DNA of 64,000 nucleotides from Aurantimonadaceae bacterium (GCA_947474855.1 CANJKV010000001.1:45622-109621), one strand, 5' to 3'. Shown: positions 10,362 to 20,387, counted from the first letter of the stretch. Notes: generated by a model from the sequence alone, not told the origin. Translations and numbers: made by a program.

Positions 10362-11738
10362 ATGCTCGCCGACCCCACGTCCAGCACGACTGCCGACCGT
10401 CACCTCGCCCGCCAAGCGCCCCGGATCGTTTCCGTGCGCGCCGTGCCGGTGGCCGGGCGCGACAGCATGCTCCTCAATCTCAGCGGCGCCCACGCTCCCT
10501 TCTTCACCCGCAACCTCGCCATCGTCGAGGACGATGCCGGCCATGTCGGCGTCGGCGAGGTGCCCGGCGGCGAGGCGATCCGCCAGACGCTCGACCAAGC
10601 GGGACCGCTCCTCGTCGGGCACTCGGTCGGCGAGTACAACGCGCTCCTGAACCGCGTGCGCGCGACCTTCGCCAGCCGCGACAGCGCCGGCCGCGGGCTC
10701 CAGACCTTCGACCTGCGCACGACGATCCACGTCGTCACGGCTCTCGAGTCGGCGCTTCTCGACCTTCTCGGCCAGCATCTCGGCGTGCCCGTCGCGGCGC
10801 TTCTCGGCGACGGCCAGCAGCGCGACCGCGTCGAGATGCTCGGCTACCTCTTCTATGTCGGCGACCGCCGCCGCACCGATCTGCCCTACCGCGCCGGCGA
10901 CGGCGCGAGCGACGCCTGGACGCGCCTGCGCGACGAGGAGGCGCTGACCCCCGAAGCCGTCGCCCGCCTCGCCGAGGCGGCACAGGAGCGCTACGGCTTC
11001 CGCGACTTCAAGCTGAAGGGCGGCGTTCTCGCGGGCGAGGCGGAGATGGAGGCGGCAGCCGCGATCAAGCGCCGCTTCCCGCAGGCGCGCGTGACGCTCG
11101 ACCCGAACGGCGCCTGGTCGCTCGACGAGGCGGTGCTGCTCTGCAAGGGGCGCGGCGACGTCCTTGCTTATGCCGAAGACCCTTGCGGCGCCGAGAACGG
11201 CTATTCCGGCCGCGAGGTCATGGCCGAGTTCCGGCGCGCCACCGGGCTGCCGACCGCCACCAACATGGTGGCGACGGACTGGCGCCAGCTCGCCCACGCC
11301 GTCCAGCTCCAGTCGGTCGACATTCCGCTTGCCGACCCGCACTTCTGGACCATGCAGGGCTCGGTGCGCGTCGCCCAGCTCTGCCAGACCTTCGGCCTCA
11401 CCTGGGGCTCGCACTCCAACAACCACTTCGACGTGTCGCTCGCCATGTTCACGCATGTCGGCGCGGCGGCGCCGGGCCGGGTGACGGCGCTCGACACGCA
11501 CTGGATCTGGCAGGACGGCACCGAACGCCTGACACGTGAGCCGCCGCGGATCATCGACGGCCACGTCGCGGTTCCCGATCAGCCGGGTCTCGGCGTCGAG
11601 CTCGACATGGAGCGCGTGGAAGCGGCGCACCGCCTCTACCTCGACCATTGCCTCGGGGCGCGCGACGACGCGCTCGCGATGCGCTTCCTCGTGCCGGACT
11701 GGCGCTTCGACAACAAGCGGCCCTGCCTCGTGCGCTGA
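10362..11738 (+). CDS. gudD: Glucarate dehydratase (enolase superfamily)
   Basis: [59 protein letters not shown]...[16 protein letters not shown]...[15 protein letters not shown]. Confidence 0.95.
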   Translation: MLADPTSSTTADRHLARQAPRIVSVRAVPVAGRDSMLLNLSGAHAPFFTRNLAIVEDDAGHVGVGEVPGGEAIRQTLDQAGPLLVGHSVGEYNALLNRVRATFASRDSAGRGLQTFDLRTTIHVVTALESALLDLLGQHLGVPVAALLGDGQQRDRVEMLGYLFYVGDRRRTDLPYRAGDGASDAWTRLRDEEALTPEAVARLAEAAQERYGFRDFKLKGGVLAGEAEMEAAAAIKRRFPQARVTLDPNGAWSLDEAVLLCKGRGDVLAYAEDPCGAENGYSGREVMAEFRRATGLPTATNMVATDWRQLAHAVQLQSVDIPLADPHFWTMQGSVRVAQLCQTFGLTWGSHSNNHFDVSLAMFTHVGAAAPGRVTALDTHWIWQDGTERLTREPPRIIDGHVAVPDQPGLGVELDMERVEAAHRLYLDHCLGARDDALAMRFLVPDWRFDNKRPCLVR

Positions 11739-11820
11739 GCGCGCCCGCATCACGCGAAATCGCGCCGCGCACGCCGATGGGAGGCGGAGCGCGACGATGA
11801 TCAACCTGGGAGGAAACCAA

Positions 11821-12786
11821 ATGAAGAAGACCCTGATCGGGCTCGCCGCCGGCATGGTGATGTCGGCAGTGGCCGGGGCGGCCTACGCCTTTCCGGACGG
11901 GCCGGTCACGATCGTCGTGCCCTTCCCGCCGGGCGGCGCCACGGACACGACCGCCCGCCTCATGGAGGCGACGATGGCAGCGGCCCTCGGCGGCAACGTC
12001 GTCGTGGAGAACCTGCCGGGCGCGACGGGATCCATCGGCGCCAGCCGCGTCGCGACCGCCGAAGCCGACGGGCAGACCCTGATGGTCGCCTCGCTCGGCA
12101 CCTTCGCGACCAATCCGTACCTCCAGAAGAACCTTGCCTACGATCCCGTCAAGGACTTCGACCTCCTCACCGTCGCGGTTCGCACGCCCAACGTCCTCGT
12201 CGCCAACCCGCAATTTGAGGCGGCCGACGTCGCGGCGCTCGTCGAGGCCATGAAGGCCGAGCCGGCCACGGTGACATTCGCGAATTCGGGAACGGGGTCT
12301 TCGGATCACCTGACGGCAGCCCTGTTCTGGCAGGCGACGGGCACGGAAGGCGTCCACGTGCCCTACAAGGGCGGCTCCGCGGCCCAGACCGACCTTCTCG
12401 GCGGCCACGTCGACGTGTCCTTCCAGAACCTCGGCGCGATCCTGACCTATGTCCAGGCCGGCCAGATGAAGGCCCTCGCCCAGACCGGCGAGACGCGCCA
12501 TTCCATGCTGCCGGACGTGCCGACGCTGCAAGAGCTCGGCTATGCCGACGTCGTCGTCAATTCCTGGCAGGGCGTCGCGGCCCCCAAAGGCCTGCCTGCC
12601 GAGACCCGGACGAAGCTGAACGAGGCGCTTCAGATTTCGCTCAAGGATCCGGGCGTGGTGGAAGAGTTCGGCAAGCTCGGCTTCGAGGTCGTGGCCAACT
12701 CCAACGAGGAGTTCGCGAGCTTCCTGACGCAGGAAATGGCGCGCTGGAGGGGCGTCATCGAAAAGGCCGGCATCCAGCCGGAATAA
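11821..12786 (+). CDS. Bug/TctC-family tripartite tricarboxylate transporter substrate-binding protein
   Basis: Signal peptide MKKTLIGLAAGMVMSAVAGAAYA then FPDGPVTIVVPFPPGGATDTTARLMEATMAAALGGNVVVENLPGATGSIGA. Confidence 0.93.
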   Translation: MKKTLIGLAAGMVMSAVAGAAYAFPDGPVTIVVPFPPGGATDTTARLMEATMAAALGGNVVVENLPGATGSIGASRVATAEADGQTLMVASLGTFATNPYLQKNLAYDPVKDFDLLTVAVRTPNVLVANPQFEAADVAALVEAMKAEPATVTFANSGTGSSDHLTAALFWQATGTEGVHVPYKGGSAAQTDLLGGHVDVSFQNLGAILTYVQAGQMKALAQTGETRHSMLPDVPTLQELGYADVVVNSWQGVAAPKGLPAETRTKLNEALQISLKDPGVVEEFGKLGFEVVANSNEEFASFLTQEMARWRGVIEKAGIQPE

Positions 12787-12800
12787 TCCAACGAGCCGAG

Positions 12801-12830
12801 AGCGGCCGCGCCGCGGAGGCTGCGGCCGCT
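12801..12830. terminator. Probable bidirectional hairpin between convergent genes
   Basis: AGCGGCCGC (12801-12809) pairs with GCGGCCGCT (12822-12830) between convergent stop codons; no clear U-tract. Confidence 0.5.
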
Positions 12831-13439
12831 TCAGGAACGGCTCGGCGATCGCTCCGCGAGGAGGCCGGTCGCCATAGCGCGGAAGACCTCGACGGCCTTG
12901 GGCACGACGGCGCGCGGCTCGTCGCTGGCGGCGATCCAAAGGGCGGCGTTCAAGGCCGCGCCGCTCAGAAGGCGGGCCGCGGCCTCCACGTCGACGGGCT
13001 TCATGACGCCCTCCGCGACGAGATCGGCGACGGCCTGCTTTGTCAGCTCCAGGCAGGCGTTCTGGCTCGGCCACGTCGAGGGATCCCCGAGAAAGGCCGG
13101 ACCGTCGAGAAGCACGATGCGCCGGACCTGCGGATCGAGCGCCATCTCGATATAGGCAGCGCCTTCCGCCAGCAGAGCCTCCCACCGGCTCGGCGCCGCC
13201 TCTGCAGCTTGCCGGGCTTGCGCCGCCATCTCCCCGTCGAGCTCGGCGACGACCGCGGCCAGCAACCCCTTCTTGTCGCCGAAGTTGTGGTAGAGCGCCC
13301 CGCGCGTCAGGCCGACATCGGCGGTCAGCTCGTCCATGGATGCGGCGGCGAAACCCTTCTCCGCGAACGCGCGGCGCGCCGCCCGGACGAGCTTTACGCG
13401 GTTTTCTTCCATGGCTTCGAGGCGGCGATTGGGACGCAT
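12831..13439 (-). CDS. TetR/AcrR family transcriptional regulator
   Basis: MEENRVKLVRAARRAFAEKGFAAASMDELTADVGLTRGALYHNFGDKKGLLAAVVAELD. Confidence 0.95.
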   Translation of the reverse strand: MRPNRRLEAMEENRVKLVRAARRAFAEKGFAAASMDELTADVGLTRGALYHNFGDKKGLLAAVVAELDGEMAAQARQAAEAAPSRWEALLAEGAAYIEMALDPQVRRIVLLDGPAFLGDPSTWPSQNACLELTKQAVADLVAEGVMKPVDVEAAARLLSGAALNAALWIAASDEPRAVVPKAVEVFRAMATGLLAERSPSRS

Positions 13440-13478
13440 GACGCTTCTTCCAAGTGGCGGCAGCGCGCACGTCGATTG

Positions 13479-13495
13479 ACATACGCTCCGTATGT
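13479..13495. promoter_or_regulatory. Putative TetR-type operator ACATACG-N3-CGTATGT
   Basis: Perfect 7-3-7 inverted repeat between divergent tetR and RidA genes. Confidence 0.7.
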
Positions 13496-13507
13496 GAGCT
13501 ACTCCGG

Positions 13508-13520
13508 ATACGCGCCGTAT
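13508..13520. promoter_or_regulatory. Putative second TetR-type operator ATACG-N3-CGTAT
   Basis: Same ATACGNNNCGTAT core as the site at 13481-13493, centre-to-centre spacing 27 bp. Confidence 0.68.
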
Positions 13521-13606
13521 ATCAAAAGATGCGGCTCCGGCAAAGCTCCGGCTGCTGCCTGCGGCAGGCAGCGCGAGGTCTGTGCCGCCCACGGAAGGAT
13601 CCGATC

Positions 13607-14005
13607 ATGACCAAACGCGACACCGTCTTTCCCGCAAACCGTCATGCCCTCTACGAGAAGCACGGCTACTCGCCCGCCATCCGCTCCGGCGACCTCCTGT
13701 TCGTGTCCGGCCAGGTCGGAAGCCGTCTCGACGGTTCCCCCGAGCCGGATTTTCCGAGCCAGGTGCGGCAGGCCTTCGCAAACCTCGAGGCGATCCTGGA
13801 CGCGGCCGGCTGCACCTTCGATGACGTGGTGGACGTCACGACCTTCCACACGGACCCGGAGAACCAGTTTCCGGTGGTCATGGAGGCGAAGGGCGAAGCC
13901 TTTCCGCAGGCGCCCTACCCGACCTGGACGGCTCTGGGCGTCAACTGGCTCGCCGGCTTCGACTTCGAGATCAAGGTGATCGCCCGCATCCCGGCCACAG
14001 CCTGA
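13607..14005 (+). CDS. RidA family (YjgF/YER057c/UK114) protein
   Basis: YSPAIRSGDLLFVSGQVGSRLDGS...QVRQAFANLEAILDAAGCTFDDVVDVTTFHTD...FPQAPYPTWTALGVNWLAG. Confidence 0.92.
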   Translation: MTKRDTVFPANRHALYEKHGYSPAIRSGDLLFVSGQVGSRLDGSPEPDFPSQVRQAFANLEAILDAAGCTFDDVVDVTTFHTDPENQFPVVMEAKGEAFPQAPYPTWTALGVNWLAGFDFEIKVIARIPATA

Positions 14006-14014
14006 CGACCGTCC

Positions 14015-14041
14015 CGCAGCGGCACCATCGACGCCGCTGCG
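14015..14041. terminator. Probable terminator hairpin downstream of RidA gene
   Basis: CGCAGCGGC (14015-14023) / GCCGCTGCG (14033-14041), 9-bp perfect stem, no clear U-tract. Confidence 0.4.
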
Positions 14042-14121
14042 GCGAGTGGGATCGGTGGCAGCCCGCGGCTCGCCGAACCGGCCTCCGCCTCCTCAAGGCA
14101 GCGCCGGCGTCCGATCGGACC

Positions 14122-14304
14122 TTAGTTGTTGGGGCCGTCGATCCGGCTTGGCTGGATGGGATCGGAGGTCGGGAAGCTGTCCTCGAGCGACTTCTCCAGC
14201 TTCTCGTCGTCGGTCAGCGGCCGCTCCTGATGACCCGGCGTGCCATGATCGTCTCCGATCTTCTGCATCGTCGGCGCCTTGATGTCATGTTCGGACTTGG
14301 ACAT
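14122..14304 (-). CDS. Small conserved hypothetical protein (60 aa)
   Basis: MSKSEHDIKAPTMQKIGDDHGTPGHQERPLTDDEKLEKSLEDSFPTSDPIQPSRIDGPNN; LEDSFP(T)SDP-type small protein, charged, no TM. Confidence 0.7.
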   Translation of the reverse strand: MSKSEHDIKAPTMQKIGDDHGTPGHQERPLTDDEKLEKSLEDSFPTSDPIQPSRIDGPNN

Positions 14305-14362
14305 GGGATCTCCTTTGCCAAGCGAGGAGAAGCCCGCGTCGCGCGCGATGGTTCCCGCTCGG

Positions 14363-16075
14363 TCAGTCCCGCCAGGGAACGATGCCGGGAAGGCGCCGGC
14401 CGAGCCGATCGAACAAGGCGGCGAGAAACGCGACGACGAGGATCGACAGGACGGACAGCGCCGATGCCTTGCCGGAATTGCCCTCGTACTGGAAGGCGAA
14501 GACCATCACGCCCACCGTTTCGGTGCCCGCCGACCAGAGAAGCGACGACACGGTCAGCTCGTTGAAGGCGGTCAGCGCCGCGAGAACCATGCCCGCGCCC
14601 GCGGCCGGTGCGGCGAGCGGCGCGGCGATCCCCCGCAGCCGCCGCCCCAAACGCACGCCGCAGACGCGGCCTGCATCGTCGAGCGCCGGATCGAGCCGGG
14701 CGAGCGCCGCCGAAATGGGGCCGAGCACCAGCGGCAGGAAGCGTACGACATAGGCGAAGAGAAGGATCGCCGGCGTCGCGTAGATCGAGATGCCGACGAT
14801 CGGCAAGGGCGGCAGGAAGACGAGAATGAATGCGAGCGCCACCACGGTCCCGGGGAGCGCGAAGGGCACCTCGGCCGCGAGGGTGGTCAGCCGAGCGGCG
14901 GGATTTCGGCGCAGTCTGGCGAGGTAAGCGAGCGGCACCGCGACGAGGCCGGCGATCAGCGCCATGAACAGCGAGAGCGCGGCGGAGTTCAGGATGGCGC
15001 GGCGCACGGCGGCGCTGGAGAGGACCGCCTCGTAGTTCGCCGCGGTCGCGCTGGTCCAGCTCAGCGCGACGCCGAGGGCCGGCGCGAGGGAGCTGAGCAC
15101 GAGGGCGAGCATCGGCAGGATTGCCACCACCGTAACGCCCCCCCACACCACACCGAGGGCGAGCGGGAGCGGCGCGCTCGTCAGCATCGGCGTGGCGGCG
15201 CCCGGGCGCACTTCGACCGGCACCGCCATGTGCCGCAGCAGAAGCGCCCGCGCCGCGAGGGCGCCGAGAACGAGAACGGCGAGGATCAGCGCGATCACCG
15301 CGACCTGCGGCAGGACGGCGGGTCCGAAGCCGTTCAGCCGCTGATAGGCGAGCGTGGTGAGAACGGGGAAGCGGCCGGGGATACCGAGAAGCGCGGGAAT
15401 GCCGAAGTTTCCGATCGAGGCGGCGAAGGCGAGGACGGCGCCGCTGAGGATGGCGGGTGCGAGCAGCGGCAGAACGATGCGGCCGGCGATCCGTCGGCGC
15501 CGGGCGCCGCAGATGCGGGCGGCCTCGACGAGGTCGGCGGGCAGTCCCGTCATGGCGGCGCGCGTCGCCAGAAACACGAGCGGCATGGCCTCGACGCCCA
15601 TCAGAGCCGCGATACCCCAGCCCGAATAGAGCGGACTGCCGCCCGTTCCCGCCCAGATCAGGCCCGACAGCTCGATCCATGCGAGCGCGATGATCTGCGA
15701 GGGGATCAGGAGCGGCGAGAGCAGGAGAAAGGTCGCGGCGGTGCGGGCGCGCGAACGGCCGTAGCCGAGGGCGAGCGCGAGCACGGCGCCGGACAGCGTC
15801 GCGACGATCGTCGCCCCGGCGGAGACGGCGAGGCTGTTCACGAGCGCGCGCTGAACGGCCGTGGATGCCACCGCCTGCGACAGCGTGCCCAGGATCGTCC
15901 CATCCTCGCCCGCCGAGAAGGCGAGCGCGATCAGCCGGGCGAGCGGATAAAGGCTCGCGCCGCAGACGAGAAGAAGCAGGCCGCCCGCAAGGACGGTATC
16001 CCGTCGAAGCGCGGGTCGCCGCAGCCGGAAGCCGCCGGGTCGGCGGCCGGCTGCGGCCTCGACGACGTCAGCCAC
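14363..16075 (-). CDS. Iron(III)-type ABC transporter permease (fused double permease)
   Basis: 570 aa, multiple TM segments in two halves; overlaps the upstream binding-protein gene. Confidence 0.9.
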   Translation of the reverse strand: MADVVEAAAGRRPGGFRLRRPALRRDTVLAGGLLLLVCGASLYPLARLIALAFSAGEDGTILGTLSQAVASTAVQRALVNSLAVSAGATIVATLSGAVLALALGYGRSRARTAATFLLLSPLLIPSQIIALAWIELSGLIWAGTGGSPLYSGWGIAALMGVEAMPLVFLATRAAMTGLPADLVEAARICGARRRRIAGRIVLPLLAPAILSGAVLAFAASIGNFGIPALLGIPGRFPVLTTLAYQRLNGFGPAVLPQVAVIALILAVLVLGALAARALLLRHMAVPVEVRPGAATPMLTSAPLPLALGVVWGGVTVVAILPMLALVLSSLAPALGVALSWTSATAANYEAVLSSAAVRRAILNSAALSLFMALIAGLVAVPLAYLARLRRNPAARLTTLAAEVPFALPGTVVALAFILVFLPPLPIVGISIYATPAILLFAYVVRFLPLVLGPISAALARLDPALDDAGRVCGVRLGRRLRGIAAPLAAPAAGAGMVLAALTAFNELTVSSLLWSAGTETVGVMVFAFQYEGNSGKASALSVLSILVVAFLAALFDRLGRRLPGIVPWRD

Positions 16076-17063
16076 CGAAGAGGTCGGAGAAGCGCATCTT
16101 GAGGTCGTCCTCGTCGGCGAGGAGCTTGGCGGCGTCGGTCGGAAGCACCTTCAGCGTCGCCGCATCGGGATAGCCGGCCGGCGCGGCCATGCCGGCGATG
16201 ACCGGGAAATAACCCTGCGCCACCGATTGCTCCTGCGCGGCGCGACCGAGCTGCCAGTCGACGAAAGCCTTCGCGGCTTCCGGATTGTCGGTGCCGGCGA
16301 GGATCGCGACGGGCTGGGTGATCGTCGAAACGCCCTCGGCCGGGAAGACGAAGTCAACCGGCGACCCCTTCGCCTCGGCGTTCATCGCCATGTATTCGAC
16401 GATGATGCCGTAGGCTTTCTCGCCGCGCGCCACGGCCTCGATCACCGTGCCATTGCCCTGGCCCGCGACCGCGCCGGCATCGGCAAGCGCCTGGTAGTAA
16501 TCCCAGCCGAACTCGGGCTGCTGCATCATCGTTCCGACATGCACCACCGCCGCTCCGGAATAGAGCGGGCTCGGCATGATGAGCTGCGAGGCGACGGTCT
16601 CTTCCTTGAGGTCCGCCCAGGAGGTTGGCGGCGTCTGGACCTTCTGCGTGTTGTAGACGATTCCGGTGGTGATGAGCTTGGTGCCGAAGTAGGTCTTGTC
16701 CGGGTCGACCAGCGTCGCCGGAACGTCGGCGACGGGTGCCTCGGCGTAGGGCATGAGGCGCTTGTCGTTCTTCAGCTGCGTCATCGCGATCGTGTCGGCG
16801 ATGAGCAGCACGTCGGCGGGCGAGTTGCCGGCGGCGAACTCGGCCTGGAGCTTGGCCATCAGCTCCGTGGTGCCGGCGCGGAAGATCTCGACGGATACGC
16901 CCGGATGATCCTTGCGGAACGCGTCCACCACAGCGGTCATCTGGTCGTTGGGCTGCGAGGTGTAGACGGTGATCGTGCCCGTCGCGGCATCCTGCGCCGC
17001 GGCGGGAGCGGCGAGCATGACGGCGGCGAGCGCGGCCATAGACGAGCGGAGACGGAAATACAT
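16068..17063 (-). CDS. Iron-type ABC transporter substrate-binding protein
   Basis: Signal peptide then ATGTITVYTSQPNDQMTAVVDAFRKDHPGVSVEIFRAGTTELMAKLQAEFAAGNSPADVLLIAD, FbpA/FutA-like. Confidence 0.9.
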   Translation of the reverse strand: MYFRLRSSMAALAAVMLAAPAAAQDAATGTITVYTSQPNDQMTAVVDAFRKDHPGVSVEIFRAGTTELMAKLQAEFAAGNSPADVLLIADTIAMTQLKNDKRLMPYAEAPVADVPATLVDPDKTYFGTKLITTGIVYNTQKVQTPPTSWADLKEETVASQLIMPSPLYSGAAVVHVGTMMQQPEFGWDYYQALADAGAVAGQGNGTVIEAVARGEKAYGIIVEYMAMNAEAKGSPVDFVFPAEGVSTITQPVAILAGTDNPEAAKAFVDWQLGRAAQEQSVAQGYFPVIAGMAAPAGYPDAATLKVLPTDAAKLLADEDDLKMRFSDLFGG

Positions 17064-17143
17064 GCGACGGCCTTCCGAAAGCGGCGGGATGCTCAGCAGC
17101 TAACGCGGCCGCATGACAGGCGGATGACGACCGGCCGGAGGCG

Positions 17144-18226
17144 TCAGCTGGCCCGCGGCAGCACCCAGCCATCCACGACGCGCAGCCGCACCGCCGCGCC
17201 GGTCGGCAGGGGAACGGGACTGCGGACCTGCACCGCAGCCGCCTCGCCTGCCCGTCCGAGATCGACCGTCAGGAGATGATGGCCGCCCTCGAAATGCCCA
17301 TCCCGCACCGTGCCGCCGAGCAGAGGCTCGCCCGGCGAGCGGCTCCCGTCGTCGGCGAGCGCGAGGCCCTCGGGCCGAAGGCAGATCCAGCCGGGCCCGC
17401 CCGGGGCCGAGCCGGCCAGCGAGAGCACGCCCTCGGCGAGCCAAACGTCGAGCCGCGCCGGATCGTCCGCCGACGCGCCCAGCACCTCCACGGGCAGGAG
17501 CCGCCGGCTGCCGACGAAGCGCGCGACGGCCGGCGAGGCGGGACGGTGCCAGATGTCCTCCGGCGCCGCGACCTGTTGCAGACGCCCGCCGTCCAGAACC
17601 GCGACGCGGGTCGCGAGCGCCATGGCTTCGGCCTGATCGTGGGTGACGAAGACGAAGGTGGTGCGGGTCTCGGCATGGATGCGCCGGAACTCCGCGGCCA
17701 TGCTCGCGCGCAGGTTCGCGTCGAGGTTGGCGAGCGGCTCGTCGAGGAGGATGAGCCGCGGCCGCATGGCGAGGCTGCGTGCCAGCGCCACGCGCTGACG
17801 CTGGCCGCCGGAAAGTTCGTGCGGCCGCGCGCGCGCCTTGGCGGAGAGACCGACGAGATCCAGCGCTTGGCCGACCCGCGCCGTGATCTCCGATCGGTCG
17901 AGGCCGCGCCCGTGGAGGCCGAAGGACACGTTGCCCTCCACCGTCATGTGCGGCCAGAGCGCATAGGACTGGAACACCATGCCGAGCCCGCGATCCTCGG
18001 GCTCGACGAAGACACCCTCGCCCGCCACGACCCGCTCGCCGAGCGCGATCGTGCCACGGTCCGGGCGCTCCAGCCCGGCAAGAAGGCGAAGGACGGTCGT
18101 CTTTCCGCAGCCCGACGGCCCGAGAAGCGCGAGGAAGGCGCCGTCCTCGACCTCCAGGTCCAGGTCGTCGACGGCGCGCGTTCCGCCGTAGCTCTTGCTC
18201 ACCTGCCGCAGAACGATACCGACCAT
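17144..18226 (-). CDS. ABC transporter ATP-binding protein (FbpC/PotA-like)
   Basis: MVGIVLRQVSKSYGGTRAVDDLDLEVEDGAFLALLGPSGCGKTTVLRLLAGLERP...LSGGQRQRVALARSLAMRPRLILLDEPLANLD. Confidence 0.95.
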   Translation of the reverse strand: MVGIVLRQVSKSYGGTRAVDDLDLEVEDGAFLALLGPSGCGKTTVLRLLAGLERPDRGTIALGERVVAGEGVFVEPEDRGLGMVFQSYALWPHMTVEGNVSFGLHGRGLDRSEITARVGQALDLVGLSAKARARPHELSGGQRQRVALARSLAMRPRLILLDEPLANLDANLRASMAAEFRRIHAETRTTFVFVTHDQAEAMALATRVAVLDGGRLQQVAAPEDIWHRPASPAVARFVGSRRLLPVEVLGASADDPARLDVWLAEGVLSLAGSAPGGPGWICLRPEGLALADDGSRSPGEPLLGGTVRDGHFEGGHHLLTVDLGRAGEAAAVQVRSPVPLPTGAAVRLRVVDGWVLPRAS

Positions 18227-18321
18227 GCGCGCCGTCAAATTGCCACCCGAAGTCCGGCCACTTAGCTCCCGCATGCGACGGCGCTGTGACAAGCGGGGCC
18301 GAATGAGCTCAACGGCAGCCA

Positions 18322-18487
18322 TAGAGCCTGTCATGGACCATGGATAGGTGTTGTGTCGGGTGAGCGAGGTCATCCGGGGCGTCGGCTAGTTGAGCTAAGA
18401 CGGATAGTCTTGGCTCGACGAACCTCCTACCGGGCTGAACCGCGCTGACCCGACACAACACCTATCCATGGTCCATAACAGGCTCTA
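18322..18487. mobile_element. MITE-like non-coding element, 40-bp terminal arms (39/40) bounded by TA
   Basis: Left arm 18322-18361 TAGAGCCTGTCATGGACCATGGATAGGTGTTGTGTCGGGT; right arm 18448-18487 ACCCGACACAACACCTATCCATGGTCCATAACAGGCTCTA, reverse complement with one mismatch; no transposase inside. Confidence 0.7.
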
Positions 18488-18601
18488 GGTTCGTCCGGTG
18501 CCGCGTCGTCGCGATGGTCGGGCGCTCGACGGTGTCGCCCCGCGTCGCACGGTTCCAGCATGGCCGATGATGACTCTGTAGTGCGCCCGTTCGAGCCGCG
18601 G

Positions 18602-20299
18602 CTAATGCTTCGACGCCGCAGTAGCGTCCGTTCGCTCGGTCCATCGCGCCGCGAAGGGCTCGGTGCGCAGCCCTTCGCCGGTCACGAACGCCAACGGAAG
18701 GGTCGCGAACAACCCGGAGGCGTCGATGCGTTCGATCCGGCCGAAGAGCTGACGCTCCAGGCACAGGCGCACGAGCCGCAAACCGAAGCCGGACGTCCAC
18801 GGCAGGGGATCCTCGCCGTCCGGCAAGACCCAATGGAATCGGATGTGCTCGCCGGCTTTCTCGACGCGCAGGACGACGGGCTGGCCCCTCGCCTGCCCGT
18901 GCAGGCGCTGGTTGACGGCGAGTTCGTGCAGCGCCTGCGCCAGGGGTACGACGGCTTCGGCGCGCATTCGGATCTCGGGGCCTTCGAAGAGGATGGTGAG
19001 CTGCTCCTGCTCGGCCGTCCTCGCGACGAGTTCCGACAGAGCCGTGGGCGACCATTCGGCGTGCGACAGGAGATCGTGCGCTCTCGACAGGGCCATGATG
19101 CGCCCCGAGGTCTTGGACGCCAGAGCCGCGTTGTCGCCGCTGCTCCTGATGGTGTGCTCGACCACGGAGCGGAGCACGGACAGCGTGTTGCGGACCCGGT
19201 GGTTCAGCTCGGCCAGAAGGAGGTCGCGATGACGGTTCCGCTCGCTGAGGGAGGCATCGGCTTCGCGCAGGGCGGTTGCGACCGTCACGAGCTCGCTGAC
19301 CGTCTGAGGCGTCCTGTCCGCCGGTCTGCCCGTCCCCGTCGAAGCTGCCAGCGTCTGGAGCGCCCGGACGTCGCGCTCCAGGCGGAGCGAATAGAGCCGG
19401 GCGAGAAGGGCCGACGTCGCGAGGACGAGGGCGATCACCGCCGCGAGTGACAGAACGAGCGTGCGGAACGGCGCGTTGAGGACCGAACGGGGCACCGCGA
19501 CCACGACGCGCCAGGGGGTCTCCTCCAGCGTGTCGTAGGCCGTGAAGACCGGCGTCCCATCAAGGGCCTGGACATCGTCGACGACGCCGGACTGGAACTC
19601 GGCCGCTCGTTCGGTGAACGAGGGCGGCGCGAGCTCGCCGATATAGCGCTCCTGGTCCCGGCTCCGCGCCACCACACGATCGCTTCCGTCGAGAACGGTC
19701 GCGGTCCAGGCGGCCGGCAGGGGCGCATTTGCCAGAATGCCGCGGATCACCTCCGGCGCCATCGCCATGTTCAAAGCGTAGCGGACCTCGCCCTCGACCC
19801 TGAGAGGAACGTTGACCAGCACGTATCGTCCTCCCGTCAGGGCGCCCGTGTAGAGGTCGGACACGGTCGGATCGCCCGTCGAGAACACGCGCACGTCCGC
19901 GGTGACGACCGCCGGATCCCTGTTCACGGGCAACGGCGTGCCGGTGGGAACGAGCGTGTTCATCGTTTGGCGATGGTCGCGATCCCGCACCGAGATCATC
20001 GATCCGCGGACCTTGAGGAGCTGCAACGCCTGCTCGCGGAGTGCTCCGAAATCCTGGACGGCAACGTTCGGTGAGGTCGCCAGGGCCTGCAGCGCTGCCT
20101 TCGTCGCTACGAGCTCGCGGTCCAGCTGGCTGCTCACGGTGGCCGCGAGCGCGACGGCGCCTTCCTCGACCCGTCTGTGCTCGGCGACCGCGTACCACCA
20201 GCCGAGACCGAGGCCGAGCAGGAGCTGGGGAACGAGGATCAGCACGGCGAACACCAGAAGGTGCCAGCGGATCGGCAGGGTTCGGAGCGACGGCTTCAT
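18602..20299 (-). CDS. Sensor histidine kinase, HWE/HisKA_2-type, periplasmic cache-like sensor domain
   Basis: N-terminal TM, extracellular domain, second TM, then LLLAELNHRVRNTLSVLRSVVEHTIRSS and C-terminal FGLRLVRLCLERQLFGRIERI. Confidence 0.88.
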   Translation of the reverse strand: MKPSLRTLPIRWHLLVFAVLILVPQLLLGLGLGWWYAVAEHRRVEEGAVALAATVSSQLDRELVATKAALQALATSPNVAVQDFGALREQALQLLKVRGSMISVRDRDHRQTMNTLVPTGTPLPVNRDPAVVTADVRVFSTGDPTVSDLYTGALTGGRYVLVNVPLRVEGEVRYALNMAMAPEVIRGILANAPLPAAWTATVLDGSDRVVARSRDQERYIGELAPPSFTERAAEFQSGVVDDVQALDGTPVFTAYDTLEETPWRVVVAVPRSVLNAPFRTLVLSLAAVIALVLATSALLARLYSLRLERDVRALQTLAASTGTGRPADRTPQTVSELVTVATALREADASLSERNRHRDLLLAELNHRVRNTLSVLRSVVEHTIRSSGDNAALASKTSGRIMALSRAHDLLSHAEWSPTALSELVARTAEQEQLTILFEGPEIRMRAEAVVPLAQALHELAVNQRLHGQARGQPVVLRVEKAGEHIRFHWVLPDGEDPLPWTSGFGLRLVRLCLERQLFGRIERIDASGLFATLPLAFVTGEGLRTEPFAARWTERTDATAASKH

Positions 20300-20387
20300 C
20301 GTCGCTCGACATCCGCCATCGCGCCGGCCAGGGGCTTCGTCCCCCTCCGATCTCGCCGAACCGTCGCCACCCTGCGCGAGGCCGACC

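Noticed and set aside
14279-16102. 607-aa highly charged plus-strand ORF (Glu/Arg/Gly/Asp-rich)
   Set aside because: Antisense to the ABC permease; charge pattern is the complement of hydrophobic TM codons.
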